From positions 992,001-1,056,000 of the forward strand of contig NZ_PDJF01000001.1 of assembly GCF_002563965.1 (NCBI RefSeq): 64,000 nucleotides of DNA. Direction: 5' to 3'. The position numbers were made by a program, and so were the translations under genes. The notes under the pieces were generated by a model. It was given only the letters and a program-made list of their open reading frames with translations, was not told where the DNA came from and did no database searches. The stretch comes from Corynebacterium renale (lineage in GTDB: Bacteria; Actinomycetota; Actinomycetes; Mycobacteriales; Mycobacteriaceae). The first letter of the stretch is position 1, and every line of letters starts with the position of its first letter. Shown piece after piece: positions 18,971 through 27,251 of this stretch.

Positions 18971-20100
18971 CGCACAATCTGGCGTAACGCATCGAAGAAT
19001 GCGGGATCGTTCCAATACGACCCGTGATCCCCAGGCCCCACCTCCCACACACGCGCCCCGAAGCGCCGGGAGGTGGGGTCTGTGCCGTGCACGCCCCCGC
19101 GCGGGCCGGCCGCGAGGTCGATCGGGTCGCCGGCTGCGGTCATCGCATGCACCCCGCCACGGCCGGTCACATGCAGGTCAGCGGCGGAATCTGCGGGCAC
19201 GCCCGGCGAACCCACAAGTACTAAGGAGTCCGCGATAAGAGGCTCGTCGCGCGCGGCAGTGCCCGCGACGACCGACCCGTACGAATACCCAATCACCGTC
19301 AACCGGGCGTGCGGGTTACGGGCGCGCAGGTCCCGCTGGAAGCGTCGCAACTCGGCGCCCGCGTGCCGCGCCGGCTCCTTGTTCAGGGCGCGGTCCAGGC
19401 TGGCGGGGGCGTTGTATCCAATCCAGGCGACCGCCGCCGCACCCGTTGCCTGGTGCACCGCGCGGGCGTGGGCGAAGCTGCTGGCCCAGCGGGCGGGGTC
19501 GGCGGACCCGACACCCGGAATAAAGGTGGCTACGGCTGGGGCCGTATCGATATCGCCGAACGCGGCCACGACCCCGCCACCGGGGGCTTCCAAGAAGAGC
19601 GCATCCGGGTGGGCTGACGCAAGCGGTACCAGGTCTGGGTTGTCCAGCAGGACCATCTCGTGGACGGCAGCCAGGTCCAGGTCGTGGTACATGCCCAAGG
19701 TGGTACCGGTTGGCCACGTCGGGGTACACAGCAGGCGGATGGCGTTGGCGCACTGCCAGTCCAGCACGTCGCCGAGAGCGCTGGCGGCGTCGAGAAGCGG
19801 GTCGAGCATACCGGAGGCCTCCGCGCGGGGAGTCAGCCGGCGCACCCACTGGCTGAGGTGCTCGTGCAGGGAGGCGGTCAGGCGCAGGATGGTCGCGCCG
19901 GCACGAAGTTCGGCCGCGGTGTCGCGCCATGGGGTGAGGACGTGGGTTAGCCGGAGGGCGCCGTCGTGAAGCGATCCGGTACTGGCGCGGGCCAAGTGGT
20001 GGCCGGTGTCGGCGGCGAGGTGTGCTTCGGCGGTGGCGGCGCGGGCGGCGGCATCCCACGCGGCGGCAAGGGCGCGCAGTTCGGTGGGGTCTAGAACCAT
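18967..20100 (-). CDS. Alpha/beta hydrolase of the DUF1023 type
   Basis: A 377-residue protein. Residues 1-110 are Ala-rich helices (RALAAAWDAAARAATAEAHLAA) and the rest is an alpha/beta hydrolase with nucleophile elbow VIGYSYGSVVAGTAA. A conserved GPGDHGSYW near the end probably supplies the catalytic His. Actinobacterial DUF1023 proteins combine such a helical head with an esterase-like domain. The N-terminus overlaps the upstream 80-residue gene by 10 bp, so the two are co-translated. No signal peptide is seen, and the substrate is unknown. Confidence 0.75.
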   Translation of the reverse strand: MVLDPTELRALAAAWDAAARAATAEAHLAADTGHHLARASTGSLHDGALRLTHVLTPWRDTAAELRAGATILRLTASLHEHLSQWVRRLTPRAEASGMLDPLLDAASALGDVLDWQCANAIRLLCTPTWPTGTTLGMYHDLDLAAVHEMVLLDNPDLVPLASAHPDALFLEAPGGGVVAAFGDIDTAPAVATFIPGVGSADPARWASSFAHARAVHQATGAAAVAWIGYNAPASLDRALNKEPARHAGAELRRFQRDLRARNPHARLTVIGYSYGSVVAGTAARDEPLIADSLVLVGSPGVPADSAADLHVTGRGGVHAMTAAGDPIDLAAGPRGGVHGTDPTSRRFGARVWEVGPGDHGSYWNDPAFFDALRQIVR

Positions 20101-20333
20101 GCGGCGACCTCCCGGTCGAGGCGGCGGACGTCGGCAGCAGCGCGGCGCAATCCGTCGGTAAGGCGCGCGTGCTCGGCAGCGGCGTGGTCAAGGCGGCCCT
20201 GCCACACCGACGCGGCATGGAAAGTTGCGGCGGCCGTGCGCCCCGCCCCGGAGAGCTTATCGACGCCCGGGCTCACCGCAGGCTGGTAAGAGTGCAGCTC
20301 AAAGGTGGTGTCTAAAGAAATTTCAGAATGCAT
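20091..20333 (-). CDS. Small helical protein with WXG motif, partner of the DUF1023 hydrolase
   Basis: An 80-residue product, taken from the ATG at 20333. It has a mostly helical profile with a central Trp-Gln-Gly (ASVWQGRLDHAAAEHARL) resembling the turn of WXG100 proteins, though it is shorter than the usual 100 residues. Its stop lies inside the hydrolase start. Longer upstream frames cross the divergent nitrilase gene and are not credible. I infer a two-gene unit. Membership in the WXG100 superfamily is a suggestion only. Confidence 0.6.
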   Translation of the reverse strand: MHSEISLDTTFELHSYQPAVSPGVDKLSGAGRTAAATFHAASVWQGRLDHAAAEHARLTDGLRRAAADVRRLDREVAAWF

Positions 20334-20432
20334 ACCCCCACTGTGGCAGGAAATTTTTTCCCGCGCGCAAACCGCCAAAAAATCTGTGGATAATGGTACG
20401 AAGACCCCAGTTATCCACAGGGAAGGTGGCCC

Positions 20433-21215
20433 ATGAAAATTGCCCTCGTCCAATTTGACGCAGGAAACGTCACAGCCGACAACGCCCGCCGGGCGGCCGC
20501 CCGCGTCGCCGAGGCCGCCGGCGCAGGCGCGGAACTGATCGTCTTCCCGGAGGCCACCTCCCAGGGCTTCGGCACCGGGCGGCTGGATACGCAGGCCCAG
20601 GGCCGCGACGGGGAATTCGCGCAGACCCTCGAGGCCGCCGCCCTCGAGCATGGCGTCACCGTAATTGCCGGTATGTTCGAACCCGCGGACACCGTGGGCA
20701 CCGTGAACCGGGTGTACAACACCGCGCTCATCGCCGGGCGGACCAGGGGAGCGTACCGCAAAATCCACACCTACGACGCCTTCAACTTCGCCGAATCCGA
20801 CACCGTACGCCCCGGCTCCCGGCAGGTGATTCACCAGATCGCGGGCGTCCAGGTAGGCGTGGCGATCTGCTTTGACCTACGTTTTCCTGCCCTATTCCAG
20901 GACTTGGCGCGCGCCGGGGCGCAGGTGATCGTGGTGCCGACGTCGTGGGCGCACGGGCCCGGAAAGCTGCGCCAGCTGCGCACGCTCGTCAGTGCTCGGG
21001 CGCTGGACACCGGGGCGTTTGTGGCGATGTGTGACATGGCGAAACCCCACGACCTCGACCCGGAGGATTCCGCGCCGCGAGGGATTGGGCATTCGATGGT
21101 CGCCGCCCCGGATGGGGAGATCATCGCCGAAGCGGGGGAAGACGCCCAGATTCTGTACGTGGATGTTGATCCGGAGGACGTCGAAAAGCAGCGGAAAATC
21201 CTGCCGATTCTTTAA
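20433..21215 (+). CDS. Carbon-nitrogen hydrolase (nitrilase superfamily)
   Basis: A 260-residue enzyme with the Glu-Lys-Cys triad visible: IVFPEATSQG (Glu), YRKIHTYDAF (Lys) and VGVAICFDLRFPALFQDLA (Cys). Members of this branch hydrolyse small omega-amides such as deaminated glutathione or other amides. GGAAGG precedes the ATG. It is divergent from the WXG/DUF1023 pair, sharing about 100 bp of promoter region, and its 3' end meets the converging flavohemoglobin gene with a 4-bp overlap. Confidence 0.88.
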   Translation: MKIALVQFDAGNVTADNARRAAARVAEAAGAGAELIVFPEATSQGFGTGRLDTQAQGRDGEFAQTLEAAALEHGVTVIAGMFEPADTVGTVNRVYNTALIAGRTRGAYRKIHTYDAFNFAESDTVRPGSRQVIHQIAGVQVGVAICFDLRFPALFQDLARAGAQVIVVPTSWAHGPGKLRQLRTLVSARALDTGAFVAMCDMAKPHDLDPEDSAPRGIGHSMVAAPDGEIIAEAGEDAQILYVDVDPEDVEKQRKILPIL

Positions 21216-22288
21216 AACTCCACCCGGTACGCCGGGGAATCGGGGCGGATGAGGTCCGCGATGTCGCGGCCGTCTAGCGGCGTGGCACCCGTGACCGGGA
21301 CGGCCGGCTTCACCCACCATTCGTCCCGGGGGTGGACGGTGGCGGCCGTAATATTCAGCCACTGCGACGCCGCCGCGAGCGTGCGCAACTGCGCCAGTTC
21401 GTACAGCTCACCGGGGTAATCGGCCTGCAGGTACACGTCCATGCGCTGTGGATTCGGGTGCGCCAGGCGGGAGAAAATCACCGACCGCGCCGCCCCGTAG
21501 CCCGCACCCCGGGCGATCACGGTCACCGGCCCATCGCTTATCGACGCCCCTACCGGCTGCCCGAACGTCCAATGGTCACCCACCTGCGCCGACGCCAGAT
21601 TCTCGTAGGCCGAATCCGGTTCGCGGTGCACATGAAACTCCACCTGCCCGAAATCCGAAGGCGGAACCGCCGGGGCGAGCCGTACCCACTGGCCCGGGGT
21701 ATACGTGGCCGTGGCCAAAACATGCTGGCCGGGCCGGTACAACATGGGCAGTCCCAGGTCCACGGTCACCACCGAAATGCGCCGGCTCACTCGGTTGACG
21801 CTGATAACTTCCCCGGCGGCAGCCGGTGGGATGCCCAGGTAGTCGGCCTCCAGGGCAGCCTGCGCCATCGTCTCGCAGATGCGGGTCAAGACGACCTCGG
21901 AATCAGCGGCCGCAACCGAGTAGGGGATCCCCGCCTCCCACAGCACGGCACGCAACCCATCCTTGAGGGCGTTCGCAAAAACGGAATACACCGCGCTGGG
22001 AAACCCGTGCCGGCGATGCTGTCGGCCTAGGGCCTCGAGGATTTCGACGTCGTCGTCGTGAAGCTGACAGTCGTGGGCGCGCTCCAGCACGGCGGACACC
22101 TGCGGTGCCAAATCCAAGTGCGCCTCTTCCATGCGCACAGTGAACAGGGCGCGTGCCTCCAGTTGGTCCTGGTAGAACCGGGTATGCACGGCATCGCGAA
22201 ATACGTCAGGGTAGGACGCAATAGCGTCAGCTACCTCGGCGTAGGGTCCAGAACCAAGCGGAGCACGGTGCAACATGGTGCTCATCAT
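21212..22288 (-). CDS. Flavohemoglobin-like protein with altered flavin site
   Basis: A 358-residue protein with a globin domain at residues 1-150 (probable proximal His in ALGRQHRRHGF), then a ferredoxin-reductase-like barrel (MLYRPGQHVLA) and a nucleotide domain (VIARGAGYGAARSVI). Classical flavohemoglobins have RxYS after the RPGQ strand to hold FAD. Here that place reads QWVRLAP, so FAD binding may be weak or different. The family detoxifies nitric oxide or, in some actinobacteria, has other electron-transfer roles. Confidence 0.75.
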   Translation of the reverse strand: MMSTMLHRAPLGSGPYAEVADAIASYPDVFRDAVHTRFYQDQLEARALFTVRMEEAHLDLAPQVSAVLERAHDCQLHDDDVEILEALGRQHRRHGFPSAVYSVFANALKDGLRAVLWEAGIPYSVAAADSEVVLTRICETMAQAALEADYLGIPPAAAGEVISVNRVSRRISVVTVDLGLPMLYRPGQHVLATATYTPGQWVRLAPAVPPSDFGQVEFHVHREPDSAYENLASAQVGDHWTFGQPVGASISDGPVTVIARGAGYGAARSVIFSRLAHPNPQRMDVYLQADYPGELYELAQLRTLAAASQWLNITAATVHPRDEWWVKPAVPVTGATPLDGRDIADLIRPDSPAYRVEF

Positions 22289-22312
22289 ACGGCCTAGCCG
22301 TACATGCGCGGG

Positions 22313-23368
22313 CTAGCGGCCGGGCATGTACGGGGTGCCGGGCTCCCAACCCAACTCGGGCGCCACGTGCTTGGCAAAGTTCTCCAGGATGGAGACGTTG
22401 AGGTCCACGCCCATCGTGTTCGGGATCGTGATCAGTAGGGTGTCGGCGTCCATGACGGCCTTATCCGCCTTGAGCTGTTCGATCAGCTGATCCGGCTCCG
22501 CGGCGTACGTCTTGCCGAACGTGACCTGGCGGCCCTCCCCGAGGGAACCGATCTGATCCTCGCTGGCGCCGTGCGGGCCGAAGAGGCGGCGATCCTCATC
22601 CGAGACGATCGGGAAGATGGAGCGCGATACCGAAACGCGCGGCTCCCAGTCGTGGCCGGCCTCCTTCCAGGCGGTGCGGTACGCCTGGATCTGCTCGTAC
22701 TGAATATCGCCCAGCGAAGAACCGTCGGCCTCGCTGACCAGGGTGGAGCTCATCAAGTTCAGGCCATCCTTCGCGGTCTGGACCGCCGAATCGTAGGAGC
22801 CGGAACCGTAGAAGACGCGCTTATCCAAATCCGGGACGTGCGGGAAAATCGGCAGGGCGGAGCCCGGCTGGTACATCTGCGGGTACTGCTCGCCCAGTGG
22901 GGCGGCGGTAGCCATCTGGTGGCCGCGCACCGCAGCGAGGAACTTCTCTAAATGTTCGCGGGCTAGGTCGGCACCGTTGGGGGCCTTGGCCTGGTAGCCG
23001 AAGGATTCCCAACCGCGCACGGCCGGCTCGGGTGACCCGCGGGAGACGCCGATTGCGGTGCGCTGGTCCGCTAACAGGTCTAAGGCGCCGAGCTCTTCGG
23101 CCAGGTAGAGCGGGTTTTCATACCGCATATCGATAACGCCGGTGCCCACTTCAAGGCGCTTGGTGCGCGCCGCGACCGCCGCGAGCAGCGGCATGGGGGA
23201 CGCGCCCTGCGGGGCGAAGTGGTGGACGCGGAAGGAGGCGTTGTTCACGCCGAGGTCGTCGGCGGCTTGTGCGATGTCGACGGACTGCTGGAGTACGTCT
23301 TTCGCGCTGGGGCCGCGTTGGCCTGGAAGTGCATAATGTCCGAAGGAAAGGAATCCAAAGTATTTCAT
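22313..23368 (-). CDS. LLM-class flavin-dependent oxidoreductase
   Basis: A 351-residue bacterial luciferase-like monooxygenase with typical segments: FRVHHFAPQGASPMPLLAAVAARTKRLEVGTGVIDMRYENPLYLAEELGALDLLADQRTAIGVSRGSP. It probably binds FMN or F420. The substrate is unknown. It lies next to another flavin enzyme and the flavohemoglobin gene, all on the same strand with short gaps, and may form a small redox operon. Confidence 0.85.
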   Translation of the reverse strand: MKYFGFLSFGHYALPGQRGPSAKDVLQQSVDIAQAADDLGVNNASFRVHHFAPQGASPMPLLAAVAARTKRLEVGTGVIDMRYENPLYLAEELGALDLLADQRTAIGVSRGSPEPAVRGWESFGYQAKAPNGADLAREHLEKFLAAVRGHQMATAAPLGEQYPQMYQPGSALPIFPHVPDLDKRVFYGSGSYDSAVQTAKDGLNLMSSTLVSEADGSSLGDIQYEQIQAYRTAWKEAGHDWEPRVSVSRSIFPIVSDEDRRLFGPHGASEDQIGSLGEGRQVTFGKTYAAEPDQLIEQLKADKAVMDADTLLITIPNTMGVDLNVSILENFAKHVAPELGWEPGTPYMPGR

Positions 23369-23399
23369 GGCTCCACCCTACGGGGATTATGTTGACGTG

Positions 23400-24485
23400 T
23401 CAACGGTCTAGGTTGCGCAGATACCTCGACACCGCCAGACCCGCGCGCCGCCCCGCCCGATTCGCGCCGGTCGTCGACGCCGTCGAACCGTAACCCGCCA
23501 GGAAAAGGCCCGGCTGGCCCTCCGGCGTGACTTCGTCGAGCATCCGCGGGCCACCCGTGCGCAGGCCCAACCCGCGCAGGTGCCCCAGGCTGTGCCGGAA
23601 GCCAGTGTTCCAGAACAAGACGTTGTACTCCTCAGCGTGACCAGCGGGGAAGGGATCCCAACTCTCCGGCACGACCAGGTCGCTGGCCGTAGGCGCCTGC
23701 CCGAAGACCGCGCCGCTCCGCGTCAGGTGCGCCGGCCACCCCCGCGACACCAACACGCCGTCGCGGACAGCTGCCATGTACTCCGGCCACTGCGGGATAC
23801 CGGTCGTCGACACCACCGACGCCGGCCGCTTCCCACTAAACGTGCGCTCCCGCACCGCGCGCTCAACGTCCAAACCCCAATGTGAATCGAAGGTGCGCTG
23901 CGTAAACGCCGGCGGGCGGCGCGTGGCCCATGTGGTCTCCGCCACGGGCGCAAGCTCCAGGAGAAACTGCACCGCCGACAACCCGCCGCCCAACACGAGG
24001 ACGCGCTGGCCAGCGAAATCCTCCGCCCGCGTGTAATCCACCGTGTGTAGCTGCCGCCCGCCGAAACGCCCCGGCACGTGCGGCACAAACGGGGAATCCC
24101 ACGTCCCCGTCGCCGACACCACACTGCGCGCCCGGTACTCGGCCTTATCCGTGGCCACCACAAAAACGGCGCCCTCGCGCTCCACCCGCAGCACCTTCTC
24201 CGGCCGGCGCACATCCAGCCCCAGATGCTGCTCGTAGGCGGCGTAATAGTCACTGACCACACGCGACGCCGGAATGCTTCTCGACGGCCTATCCAGCGGA
24301 AAACCCGGAAGATCAGCAATACCGTGCGCTCGACCCAGCGTGAGCGACGGCCACCTGTGCAACCAAGCGCCGCCGGGGGCGGGGTTGGCGTCGACAAGCA
24401 AAGGAGTTATCCCCCGCCTAAGTACCTCGTGGGCGGTTGCCAAACCTGCCTGACCTGCGCCAATGATGATTACGGGGGAAAGCAT
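23400..24485 (-). CDS. FAD-dependent NAD(P)-binding monooxygenase-like oxidoreductase
   Basis: A 361-residue protein with the N-terminal Rossmann motif VIIGAGQAGLATAHEVLRRG, a second dinucleotide motif VLVLGGGLSAVQFLLEL and C-terminal GLFLAGYGSTASTTGANRAGR. This arrangement is that of flavin-containing monooxygenase/thioredoxin-reductase-like enzymes. The reaction is not evident. Start chosen at the ATG at 24485. The next gene on the + strand is divergent. Confidence 0.82.
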   Translation of the reverse strand: MLSPVIIIGAGQAGLATAHEVLRRGITPLLVDANPAPGGAWLHRWPSLTLGRAHGIADLPGFPLDRPSRSIPASRVVSDYYAAYEQHLGLDVRRPEKVLRVEREGAVFVVATDKAEYRARSVVSATGTWDSPFVPHVPGRFGGRQLHTVDYTRAEDFAGQRVLVLGGGLSAVQFLLELAPVAETTWATRRPPAFTQRTFDSHWGLDVERAVRERTFSGKRPASVVSTTGIPQWPEYMAAVRDGVLVSRGWPAHLTRSGAVFGQAPTASDLVVPESWDPFPAGHAEEYNVLFWNTGFRHSLGHLRGLGLRTGGPRMLDEVTPEGQPGLFLAGYGSTASTTGANRAGRRAGLAVSRYLRNLDR

Positions 24486-24575
24486 GTTCCTAATCCTACG
24501 TTTCCGGGTATGCTTACTGGGTCACAGTATGGTCGTCTTAAAGCCTCGACCGCATATTAAATAGAGGAGGTTAGC

Positions 24576-25931
24576 GTGGAATACACCCCATTTTCACTGC
24601 TTATCGACGTCGGATGGATCTCCATCCTCATGGTCATCGGCAACTTTATCCGCCGCCGGGTGAAACTATTCCAAAACCTCCTTATCCCGTCCTCCATCAC
24701 CGCCGGCCTGCTGGGCCTCATCTTCGGGCCCGAGGTCCTCGGCTGGATCGGTTTCTCCGACAAGATGGGCGCCTACACCACGATTCTGATCGCCGTGGTC
24801 TTCGCGTCCATGCCGTTTAGTATGCAGTTCGACCGCTCCGTGCGCTCCGGTGCGCGCACCATGTGGGCGTATTCCGCCGGCATGTTCATGGGTCAGTGGG
24901 GCATCTTCATCCTGCTCGGCCTCTTCCTCTTCCAGCCGGTCTGGGGCACCGAACCGTGGTTCGGCATGATGCTGCCCGTCGGCTTCGTCGGCGGCTTCGG
25001 TACCGCGGCGGCTGTGGGTTCCGCGATGGACAACGCCATGGACATGAATGGTGTGGCATCCTCCCTGGGCTTTACCTCCGCAACCGTCGGTACCTTCGCG
25101 GCCATCATCGGTGGCGTGATCTTCGCATCCTGGGCCATCAAGAAGGGCAAGACCGCAGACCTCCCCGAGAAACTGCCGGCCGAACTACTCTCCGGCTACA
25201 TCGACCGCCTCGAAGAACGCCCCTCCATCGGTAAAGCAACCACCAGCCCATCCTCCATCGAACCGATGGCCCTGCACGCCGGCGTGGTCACACTCGTGGT
25301 TATGGCCGCGTACTACCTCAACGGCTGGATCAACGACCTCTTCCCACAGGTCTCCATCCCACTGTTTGCGATGTCCTTCGTTGTCGGTATCGTCGTGAAG
25401 CTCTTCTTCAACGCCGTGAAAACCCCCGACTACCTGGACCGCGACACCATCAACACCGTCTCCGGCGCAGCCACCGACTACCTCATCGCCTTCGGCATCG
25501 CATCCATCGTGCCGGCCGCAATCGCCGACTACTGGATCCCACTCGTGGTCCTGTTCGTCATCGGCATCATCTACTGCTTCATCTTCCTGGCCTACCTCGC
25601 GCCGAAATTCTTCGGTGAAAAATGGGTCGAACGCGGCATCTTCGGCTGGGGCTGGGCAACCGCCGCAGTCGCAACCGGCATCGCACTACTCAAGATGGTC
25701 GACCCGAAGATGAAATCCGGCACCCTCAACGAATACGGCGTCGCCTACGTGGGCTTCGCGCCCTTCGAAATCGGCATGACAGTCATCGCACCAATCGCCG
25801 TTGTCGCAGGATGGACACTAGGCCTAGGCATAGTATCGACGATCATCGCAGCGCTCATCCTGGCCTCCCCGTGGATCTTCAGGTGGGCGCCCGGAAAGAC
25901 CGCCGACCTACTGCCGGGACAAGTGGAATAG
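24576..25931 (+). CDS. gltS: Sodium/glutamate symporter (GltS family)
   Basis: A 451-residue carrier with about ten helices. It shows the two-fold repeated GltS loops LLIPSSITAGLLGLIFGPEVLGW and GFVGGFGTAAAVGSAMD in the first half, and a matching KSGTLNEYGVAYVGFAPFEIGMT end. It takes up glutamate with Na+. GTG start at 24576 with AGAGGAGG upstream. Unlike some neighbours, it uses well-adapted codons. A hairpin and a G-rich tract follow. Confidence 0.82.
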   Translation: MEYTPFSLLIDVGWISILMVIGNFIRRRVKLFQNLLIPSSITAGLLGLIFGPEVLGWIGFSDKMGAYTTILIAVVFASMPFSMQFDRSVRSGARTMWAYSAGMFMGQWGIFILLGLFLFQPVWGTEPWFGMMLPVGFVGGFGTAAAVGSAMDNAMDMNGVASSLGFTSATVGTFAAIIGGVIFASWAIKKGKTADLPEKLPAELLSGYIDRLEERPSIGKATTSPSSIEPMALHAGVVTLVVMAAYYLNGWINDLFPQVSIPLFAMSFVVGIVVKLFFNAVKTPDYLDRDTINTVSGAATDYLIAFGIASIVPAAIADYWIPLVVLFVIGIIYCFIFLAYLAPKFFGEKWVERGIFGWGWATAAVATGIALLKMVDPKMKSGTLNEYGVAYVGFAPFEIGMTVIAPIAVVAGWTLGLGIVSTIIAALILASPWIFRWAPGKTADLLPGQVE

Positions 25932-26058
25932 GTTTTTGGTTAGCTGATTTTTAGGTGTGTGGCCTCGCTGCCGGTGCGTCAATGCGCAGGTGGCGAGGTT
26001 TTCTTGTTGCTGGGGGTTGGGGGCTGGGCGCTGGGGTAGGGGCTGGGCGCGTTCTTGG
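25932..26058 (+). other. Terminator-like hairpin and G-rich tract after gltS
   Basis: CCTCGC (25963-25968) can pair with GCGAGG (25993-25998), followed by TTTTCTTGTT, a plausible terminator. Directly after it, 26012-26047 holds six runs of 3-5 G separated by 2-4 bases, a strong G-quadruplex pattern on the + strand. Family B repeat follows at once. Confidence 0.55.
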
Positions 26059-26169
26059 TGTGAATATTTGTAGCGCATCTTGTATACGCCAGGTCGGGTT
26101 TTGGCGGCCTGAAATTATGACCTGGCGTATACAAGATGTCAGTCAAGGATGCTGATCAAGGATGCAGGC
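26059..26169 (+). repeat. Palindromic repeat family B, copy B1
   Basis: Perfect 20-bp arms CATCTTGTATACGCCAGGTC (26076-26095) and its complement at 26119-26138. They are flanked by GTGAATATTT on the left and GATGTCAGTCAAGGATGC...GATCAAGGATGC on the right. Copy B2 at 43923-44036 has the same parts in inverted order. Confidence 0.85.
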
Positions 26170-26262
26170 GCTCTAACGCCCCACGGGTTGCATCGCATCA
26201 CCGATATAGTTATCACGATGATTCGCATATCCAGTTCGCTACGCTGATTGTGAGTCAAAGCC

Positions 26263-26783
26263 ATGAAGAAATACGCCATCTTCACCGTCGCTGTCGCCAG
26301 TGTTGCGCCGTGCTCCTGCGTGCCGGGAGACCCCTACCTATCTGACTCCCGCGGTCAGCTGCCACTTTCCGAACGTCAGGGAGCTGAAGAAGTTCAGTTG
26401 GCGCTGCGTAGTGCGCTTACCGATGTTCGGCGGGACATCCGTGAAGAACTAACGTCCGGTACTACCTGGGATATTGAAGATAAACCCAACTCGCCCGGAG
26501 CCTGCGGGGGAGAAGCGGTCGATATAGCTCGGATCGACTCCGGCATTGGTGGCCTCATGAGAGGTTTTGAGCCGCAGAAAAAAAAGATGCGGCTATCGAA
26601 ATTCTGGGTGAGCACGTCAAACCACTGGGGTACACCATAGAAATTGTGAGTTCTTCTGGAGAGATGACAACCTTCCACAACCCCCTCACTGATGGCTATG
26701 TTGACATCAGGTTAACGCAGAAGAATGACCTCGGGCTGAGTTATTCCACCGGCTGCCACCGGGTGATGGGCTCCCAGGGATAA
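26263..26783 (+). pseudogene. Small secreted/lipoprotein gene frameshifted at a run of eight A
   Basis: The frame from ATG 26263 runs 125 codons, with a basic, hydrophobic N-terminus ending in Cys residues (VAPCSCVPGD), a possible but non-canonical lipobox. It passes an A8 run at 26578-26585. Adding one A (or removing two) restores a coherent frame (DAAIEILGEHVKPLGYTIE to STGCHRVMGSQG) ending at TAA 26781-26783, about 174 residues. Without it the product ends at 26640. This is either a decayed gene, a slippage-controlled gene or a sequencing error. Function unknown. Confidence 0.65.
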
Positions 26784-26828
26784 CGCTTACACGCTTGCCT
26801 GCGGCTTCCGGGTGTGCGTCTGGACGCG

Positions 26829-26925
26829 AAAGCTAGCCTTTGCAGCCAGGCTTAATATCCCAGGTCGCGGGCTTCGTGGGGTGGCGGGCCGACCTGGGAA
26901 GTTAAGGCTGGCTCATAATTATTCA
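26829..26925 (+). repeat. Palindromic repeat family A, copy A2
   Basis: Arms TTAATATCCCAGGTCG (26852-26867) and CGACCTGGGAAGTTAA (26890-26905) sit inside longer imperfect arms (AGCCAGGC/GGCTGGCT). The element begins with AGCTAGCCTT and ends CATAATTATT, as in the other copies. Confidence 0.8.
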
Positions 26926-26984
26926 CGGAGTGACTGGCTTCGGTGCACGGACCAGGGCGGAAACCGGAGGGGAAACCGGCGGGC

Positions 26985-27073
26985 TGTCGCAAAGCCTCCA
27001 TTCTGCGTTGCCTGTAGGCGCGTTTCCCCAGGTCACGTTTTTTGGAAACCTGCAGAATGGAGGCTTCGCGACA
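26985..27073 (+). repeat. Palindromic repeat family C, copy C1
   Basis: 22-bp arms at 26985-27006 and 27052-27073 are complementary except one base. The core GCGTTTCCCCAGGTC...TGGAAACCTGCAGA between them is shared with copies at 34396-34482 and 43614-43702, whereas the arms themselves differ between copies. Confidence 0.8.
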
Positions 27074-27146
27074 ATCCCAGCCAACCTCAGGTAGCGTCGC
27101 CTTATCCATGCACTGTATGGATAGGAAACGGGCACCGGGTCAACTC

Positions 27147-27204
27147 AACTTAAGCCACTAACTTTGCGGAAGCCTGCAAACCCGCAAACTTATACCCTTA
27201 AGTT
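27147..27204. promoter_or_regulatory. Inverted repeat upstream of fic (possible operator)
   Basis: Two 23-base arms, 27147-27169 (AACTTAAG...TTTGCGG) and 27182-27204 (CCGCAAA...CTTAAGTT), match at about 18 of 23 positions around a 12-base spacer. They lie 48 bp before the fic start. This could be an autoregulatory operator or another degenerate palindromic element. Confidence 0.5.
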
Positions 27205-27251
27205 TGGTGGTTTCCGTGGACACGCAAAGATAGCATGCTAAGTTTTGCTGT

